The notes beneath the pieces were generated by a model that saw only the letters and a list, made by a program, of their open reading frames with translations, was not told the DNA's origin and did no database searches. Below are positions 60,739 through 64,000 of a stretch of 64,000 nt of DNA, piece after piece. Position numbers and translations under genes: made by a program. The stretch is from assembly GCF_030816485.1 (NCBI RefSeq), contig NZ_JAUSYC010000001.1, forward strand, positions 372,001 to 436,000, in the 5' to 3' direction. The DNA comes from Arthrobacter sp. B1I2. GTDB taxonomy: Bacteria; Actinomycetota; Actinomycetes; Actinomycetales; Micrococcaceae. Positions within the stretch are counted from its first letter, which is position 1. Every line of letters begins with the position of its first letter.

Positions 60739-61668
60739 ATGACAGCATCCGAGTCCCCTGCCATGCCCGTGCCCGGAATCCGCCTCCGGTCCGCCCCGCC
60801 GCTGGCGCTCCTGCTGGACGTGGACGGGCCGGTGGCCAGCCCCGTGACGCGGGACGTCAAGCCGGACATCATCCTTGACCTGGTGGCCCTCGCAGCGGCA
60901 GGGATTCCCGTCATCTTCAACACCGGCCGTTCTGACGCCTTCATCCGTGAGCAGGTCATGGAACCCATGATCGCGGCCGGCATTCCGGCAGGAACGGTCA
61001 TCCACGCCATCTGCGAAAAGGGCGCCGTCTGGTTCAGCTACACCTCTTCAGGGCCGGGCCCCATCCACGTGGACCGGGAGCTTGCCGTTCCGGCCGCGTA
61101 CGGCGATGACATCCGTCGGCTGGTGGCAGAGGACTACGCCGCCCACATGTTCTTCGATGAGACCAAGCGGGCCATGGTGTCCGTGGAGCAGCACATCAAC
61201 GTACCCAGCGCCGACTACCTGGCCGAACAGAAACTCTTTGACACCGATGCCGTGGAACTCATGGCCCGCCACGGCCTTGGCGTGGTCCGGCTGGACCACC
61301 ACGCCCCGAATTCCGACGACGAGGTGGACTACCGCGTGGATCCCACCATCATCTCCACCGACATCGAGTCGGTGCGGCTGGGGAAGGATCTGGGTGCCAG
61401 CCGGGCGGTGGAACTGCTGGCGGCCCAGGGCATCACCCCGGCAGCCTGGCGGACCGTGGGCGATTCCCGCACGGACTACGCCATGGCGGACTGGCTGCAC
61501 CACAACGACCACCCCGTGAAGCACGTGGACGTGCGGCCGGCCGACGGCGTACCCAGCAAGCCCTATCCCGTGCTGACGGCAACGGACCTGGGGCTGGAGG
61601 CAACAGTGATCCACGACGACGCCGGCGGCGCCTTCCTGCGCGCGTGGCGGGAGGCGCTGGACGTTTGA
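60739..61668 (+). CDS. HAD-superfamily hydrolase
   Basis: The 309-residue protein starts at ATG 60739. The motif I DVDGPVA has nucleophile Asp27 and acid Asp29; FNTGRSDAFI is motif II; GKDLGASRAVELLAAQG and GDSRTDYAMADWL are motifs III and IV. The order fits Cof/MPGP-type HAD phosphatases. Substrate unknown; no signal peptide. Confidence 0.88.
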   Translation: MTASESPAMPVPGIRLRSAPPLALLLDVDGPVASPVTRDVKPDIILDLVALAAAGIPVIFNTGRSDAFIREQVMEPMIAAGIPAGTVIHAICEKGAVWFSYTSSGPGPIHVDRELAVPAAYGDDIRRLVAEDYAAHMFFDETKRAMVSVEQHINVPSADYLAEQKLFDTDAVELMARHGLGVVRLDHHAPNSDDEVDYRVDPTIISTDIESVRLGKDLGASRAVELLAAQGITPAAWRTVGDSRTDYAMADWLHHNDHPVKHVDVRPADGVPSKPYPVLTATDLGLEATVIHDDAGGAFLRAWREALDV

Positions 61669-61750
61669 GCCCCTGCCGGGCCGCCGTCGGACGCTCGCCG
61701 TGGGGGCCCGACGGCGGCGCGAAACATGCCGTTACCCCGGCAGGACTATC

Positions 61751-63388
61751 ATGCAGGTAAGAATGCCCACTTCCATCAGCACGGAGACAACCATTACAGA
61801 AGCACCGGTTCAGGACGAGGTCTACTACGGCGGCCAGGCGTCCGTGGAGGAACAATTTCATGCCGAGATCACGTCAGCGGCGGCGGAGCAGCGGCTCCGG
61901 CACCGGCCCGACGTCATCCGGCACAAGGGCCGCTATGCCCTGATCAACGACACCAGGACCCCGTACCAGGCCATGGTTGAGGACCTGTTGTTCCTGCGCA
62001 ATGTCCTGGCAAACGCGGGCCTCTCGTATCTCCTGGTCCGCGGCAACAACGACCGGCCCGTCCTGGCCCTGGACTGGAAGGACCGGAAGAAGCTCCGGGC
62101 CGCCCTGGTGGAGGCATGCCGGGACGAGCCCTTCTATTCCATGACGGTGGATGCCAAGAAGAAAACGTCCGTCCTGGTTGCCGACGGTGAGCTTTCGCCC
62201 AACCGGCAGGGACGCATCTTCCGCCTGTACCGGCCCCGGGTGGAACCGGTGGGCGGCTTCGAGTTCGGCGCCTCTGCCGGCGTCCAGATCGAGCTGTGGT
62301 CCTTCGAGGGCGAAGAGCTCATCCTCCCCATCGAAAACTCCCTGACACGCAGGACCATGCTGCGCCAGGACGCTGTCCGCGGCACCGTTGAACGCTACGG
62401 CCACACATGGCCCACCATCGAGAACATGTTTGCCGACCACGCCAGCGACATCAGCTTCGACGTCGACATCGTGTTCTCGTGGGTTGACGGAAGCTCCCCC
62501 GAATACATTGCGGCCCGCCGCGCGCAGCAGCAGGGTGTTGTCCTCGGCGAAGGCGATGACCATGAGGCCCGGTTCCGGCAAATCAACGAACTCAAATACG
62601 CGCTGCGGTCCATATACATGTTTGCGCCGTGGATCCGCCGTATCTTCATCGCCACGGACTCCCCTGCTCCTGCCTGGCTGGCAGAGCACCCGGCCGTCAC
62701 GATCGTCCGCAGCGAAGAGTTCTTCTCCGACCCCTCCGTGCTGCCCACCCACAACTCACAGGCCGTGGAGTGCCAGCTGCACCACATTAAGGGGCTGTCC
62801 GAGCACTTCCTCTACTCCAATGACGACATGTTCTTTGGCCGCCCCGTGGGCCCCGACATGTTCTTCACCCCAGGCGGCATCACCAAGTTCATCGAGGCGG
62901 AAACCAGGATTGGCCTGGGCGAGAACGCCGCAGAACGCAGCGGGTTCGAAAATGCCGCCCGGGTGAACCGGAAGCTCCTGTGGAACCGGTTCGGCCGGAT
63001 CACCACCCGGCACCTGGAGCACACAGCCGCACCCCTGCGGCGCAGCGTAGTGGGCAACATGGAGGAGGAGTTCCCGGCGGAATTCCGCAAAACGGCGGCC
63101 AGCCGGTTCCGCGCAGCGGACAACATCTCCGTGACCAACTCGTTCTACCACTACTACGCGCTGCTCACCGGCCGGGCCGTCACACAGACAGCCGCCAAGG
63201 TGCGCTACGTGGACACCACCATGCGGTCAGGGCTGAAGTACCTGCCCAAGCTGCTCGCCAAGCGGAACGTGGACTTCTTCTGCCTGAATGACGGCAGTTT
63301 CCCTGAGGTCAGCGCGGACGAGCGCGCCGAAGTGGTGACGGACTTCCTGGAGAGGTATTTCCCCATCAAGGCACCCTGGGAGAAGTAG
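61751..63388 (+). CDS. Stealth-family sugar-phosphate transferase
   Basis: The start is ATG 61751 (545 residues), with ATG 61763 as an alternative. The Stealth conserved regions are visible: CR1 in DIVFSWVDGSSPEY, CR2 in RQINELKYALRSIYMFAPWI, CR3 in HFLYSNDDMFFGRPV and CR4 near VDFFCLNDGSF. Stealth proteins transfer a sugar-1-phosphate to a growing polysaccharide or lipid. The N-terminal 230 residues are not recognised. It may build a phosphoglycan or a capsular polymer. Confidence 0.9.
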   Translation: MQVRMPTSISTETTITEAPVQDEVYYGGQASVEEQFHAEITSAAAEQRLRHRPDVIRHKGRYALINDTRTPYQAMVEDLLFLRNVLANAGLSYLLVRGNNDRPVLALDWKDRKKLRAALVEACRDEPFYSMTVDAKKKTSVLVADGELSPNRQGRIFRLYRPRVEPVGGFEFGASAGVQIELWSFEGEELILPIENSLTRRTMLRQDAVRGTVERYGHTWPTIENMFADHASDISFDVDIVFSWVDGSSPEYIAARRAQQQGVVLGEGDDHEARFRQINELKYALRSIYMFAPWIRRIFIATDSPAPAWLAEHPAVTIVRSEEFFSDPSVLPTHNSQAVECQLHHIKGLSEHFLYSNDDMFFGRPVGPDMFFTPGGITKFIEAETRIGLGENAAERSGFENAARVNRKLLWNRFGRITTRHLEHTAAPLRRSVVGNMEEEFPAEFRKTAASRFRAADNISVTNSFYHYYALLTGRAVTQTAAKVRYVDTTMRSGLKYLPKLLAKRNVDFFCLNDGSFPEVSADERAEVVTDFLERYFPIKAPWEK

Positions 63389-63424
63389 ACCAACCTTTGC
63401 CGCGCCCTGGTGTGGGCGCTTGGC

Positions 63425-64000
63425 CTAGTGCGTGCTGGGCACCCCGAGTTTGGTGTTGCCGCGCTGCTTGGTGGTCTCCGGGATCCGGATCCCCGCAGCC
63501 TCCAGCCGCCGGGCAGTCTCCTCGGGTGACACGTACTCGCCAACAGTGCGCGAGGTGCCCACTGGGACCACCGAGTGCACGATGGTGTGCTCGTACACGT
63601 GCACCAGGTTGAAGGCCTGGCCGCCGTCCTGCCCGCGGGTGCCTCCCACCGGAACGTTGAGGTCCTGCGTGTAGCAGGAGGCTGACGCGACCGAGACCGG
63701 CACACCGGCGAAGCTGGCTGTGGTGGAGTAGTGCAGGTGCCCGGCCAGGATGGTGCGGACATCCGAGTTACGGACCACCGCGGCCAGTGACGCCTGGCCG
63801 CGGAGCTCCACCAGCACGGAAAGGTCCAGCACGGACGGGACCGGAGGGTGGTGTAGGGCCAGGATGGTGCCGTCCGGGGCGGGGGTTTCCAGCTGACGGG
63901 CCAGCCACTCGAGTTGGGCGGCACTGAGTTCGCCGTGGTGGAAGCCAGGGACGGTGGTATCAAGGGTGATGACGCGCAGCCCGTTGATGAAGTAGCTGTG
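63425..64000 (-). CDS. Metallophosphoesterase (cAMP phosphodiesterase-like), N-terminus beyond the edge
   Basis: The frame continues to the right edge of the window (192 codons visible including the stop). It has [20 protein letters not shown] at the N-terminal side, then [14 protein letters not shown] and ILAGHLHYS, which are metal-binding motifs of the calcineurin-like phosphoesterase fold of the CpdA group. The N-terminal metal ligands lie outside the window. Actual substrate could be cAMP or another phosphodiester. Confidence 0.85.
   Translation of the reverse strand, partial: HSYFINGLRVITLDTTVPGFHHGELSAAQLEWLARQLETPAPDGTILALHHPPVPSVLDLSVLVELRGQASLAAVVRNSDVRTILAGHLHYSTTASFAGVPVSVASASCYTQDLNVPVGGTRGQDGGQAFNLVHVYEHTIVHSVVPVGTSRTVGEYVSPEETARRLEAAGIRIPETTKQRGNTKLGVPSTH

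Noticed and set aside
1..64000. CRISPR arrays, insertion sequences, tRNA and rRNA genes
   Set aside because: No regular 24-40-bp direct repeats with spacers, no transposase frame and no cloverleaf or rRNA core sequence was seen.

Overview
The window is a chromosomal segment of a high-GC Gram-positive actinobacterium, most likely Arthrobacter, Pseudarthrobacter or a close Micrococcaceae relative. This rests on strong G/C third-position bias, frequent GTG starts, the overlapping Lhr-Nei2 gene pair, a RamB-type regulator divergent from the glyoxylate-shunt genes, a LytR_C gene beside a VapB-like gene, and a YtxH-like small protein. I see no rRNA or tRNA gene, no CRISPR array, no insertion sequence and no phage genes.

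Layout. 0-5.5 kb: small hypotheticals, a YcnI copper-protein pair, a DUF4232 lipoprotein, a DUF4383 membrane protein and a FAD/Rieske oxidoreductase. 5.6-11.5 kb: helicase Lhr overlapping glycosylase Nei2 (DNA repair). 11.6-16.3 kb: divergent YczE/YczR pair with a palindromic operator, RluA-type pseudouridine synthase, macrodomain protein, DedA protein. 16.3-19.2 kb: PEP carboxylase. 19.3-26.9 kb: a decayed F420-type reductase remnant, a DUF1684 gene, an SDR plus acyl-CoA dehydrogenase operon, convergent GH76 and GH32 glycosidases, a YdeI protein. 27-34.4 kb: VOC, Nudix-like and SRPBCC proteins, Tgt, dienelactone hydrolase, an AbiEi-HTH/nuclease fusion, and the YhhQ queuosine-precursor transporter. 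34.5-39.4 kb: TetR with twin operators, epimerase, pyridoxal/HMP kinase, pyruvate oxidase. 39.5-44.2 kb: MHS transporter divergent from an overlapping response regulator, sensor kinase and TAXI lipoprotein operon. 44.3-46.9 kb: a less GC-rich pocket with a lactonase-like MBL protein, YtxH-like protein and an inverted pair of small paralogues, one broken. 46.9-51.8 kb: ramB divergent from aceA and aceB. 51.9-64 kb: CynX-type transporter, hydroxyacid dehydrogenase, GNAT, alpha-glucan enzymes, DsbA/FrnE, TetR, LytR_C and VapB-like pair, HAD phosphatase, Stealth-family sugar-phosphate transferase and a partial phosphodiesterase.

Most notable observations. As given, both glyoxylate-shunt genes (aceA, aceB) carry one extra base each, so each reading frame breaks about two thirds to three quarters of the way through. 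Two families of palindromic intergenic elements recur: a 58-59-bp TCGCCGGAA...TTCCGGCGA element (three copies within 5.2 kb, two flanking the AbiEi/nuclease gene) and a GCTCTATCACTT...AAGTGATAGAGC element (two copies 33 kb apart, beside ppc and between aceA and aceB). I do not see a clear multi-gene defence or biosynthetic system of a new type. The best leads for undescribed biology are the palindromic elements, the AbiEi/nuclease gene they flank, the kinase-TAXI-MHS module, the 17-residue Cys-rich coupled peptide, and the inverted small-paralogue pair with its structured 5' leader.
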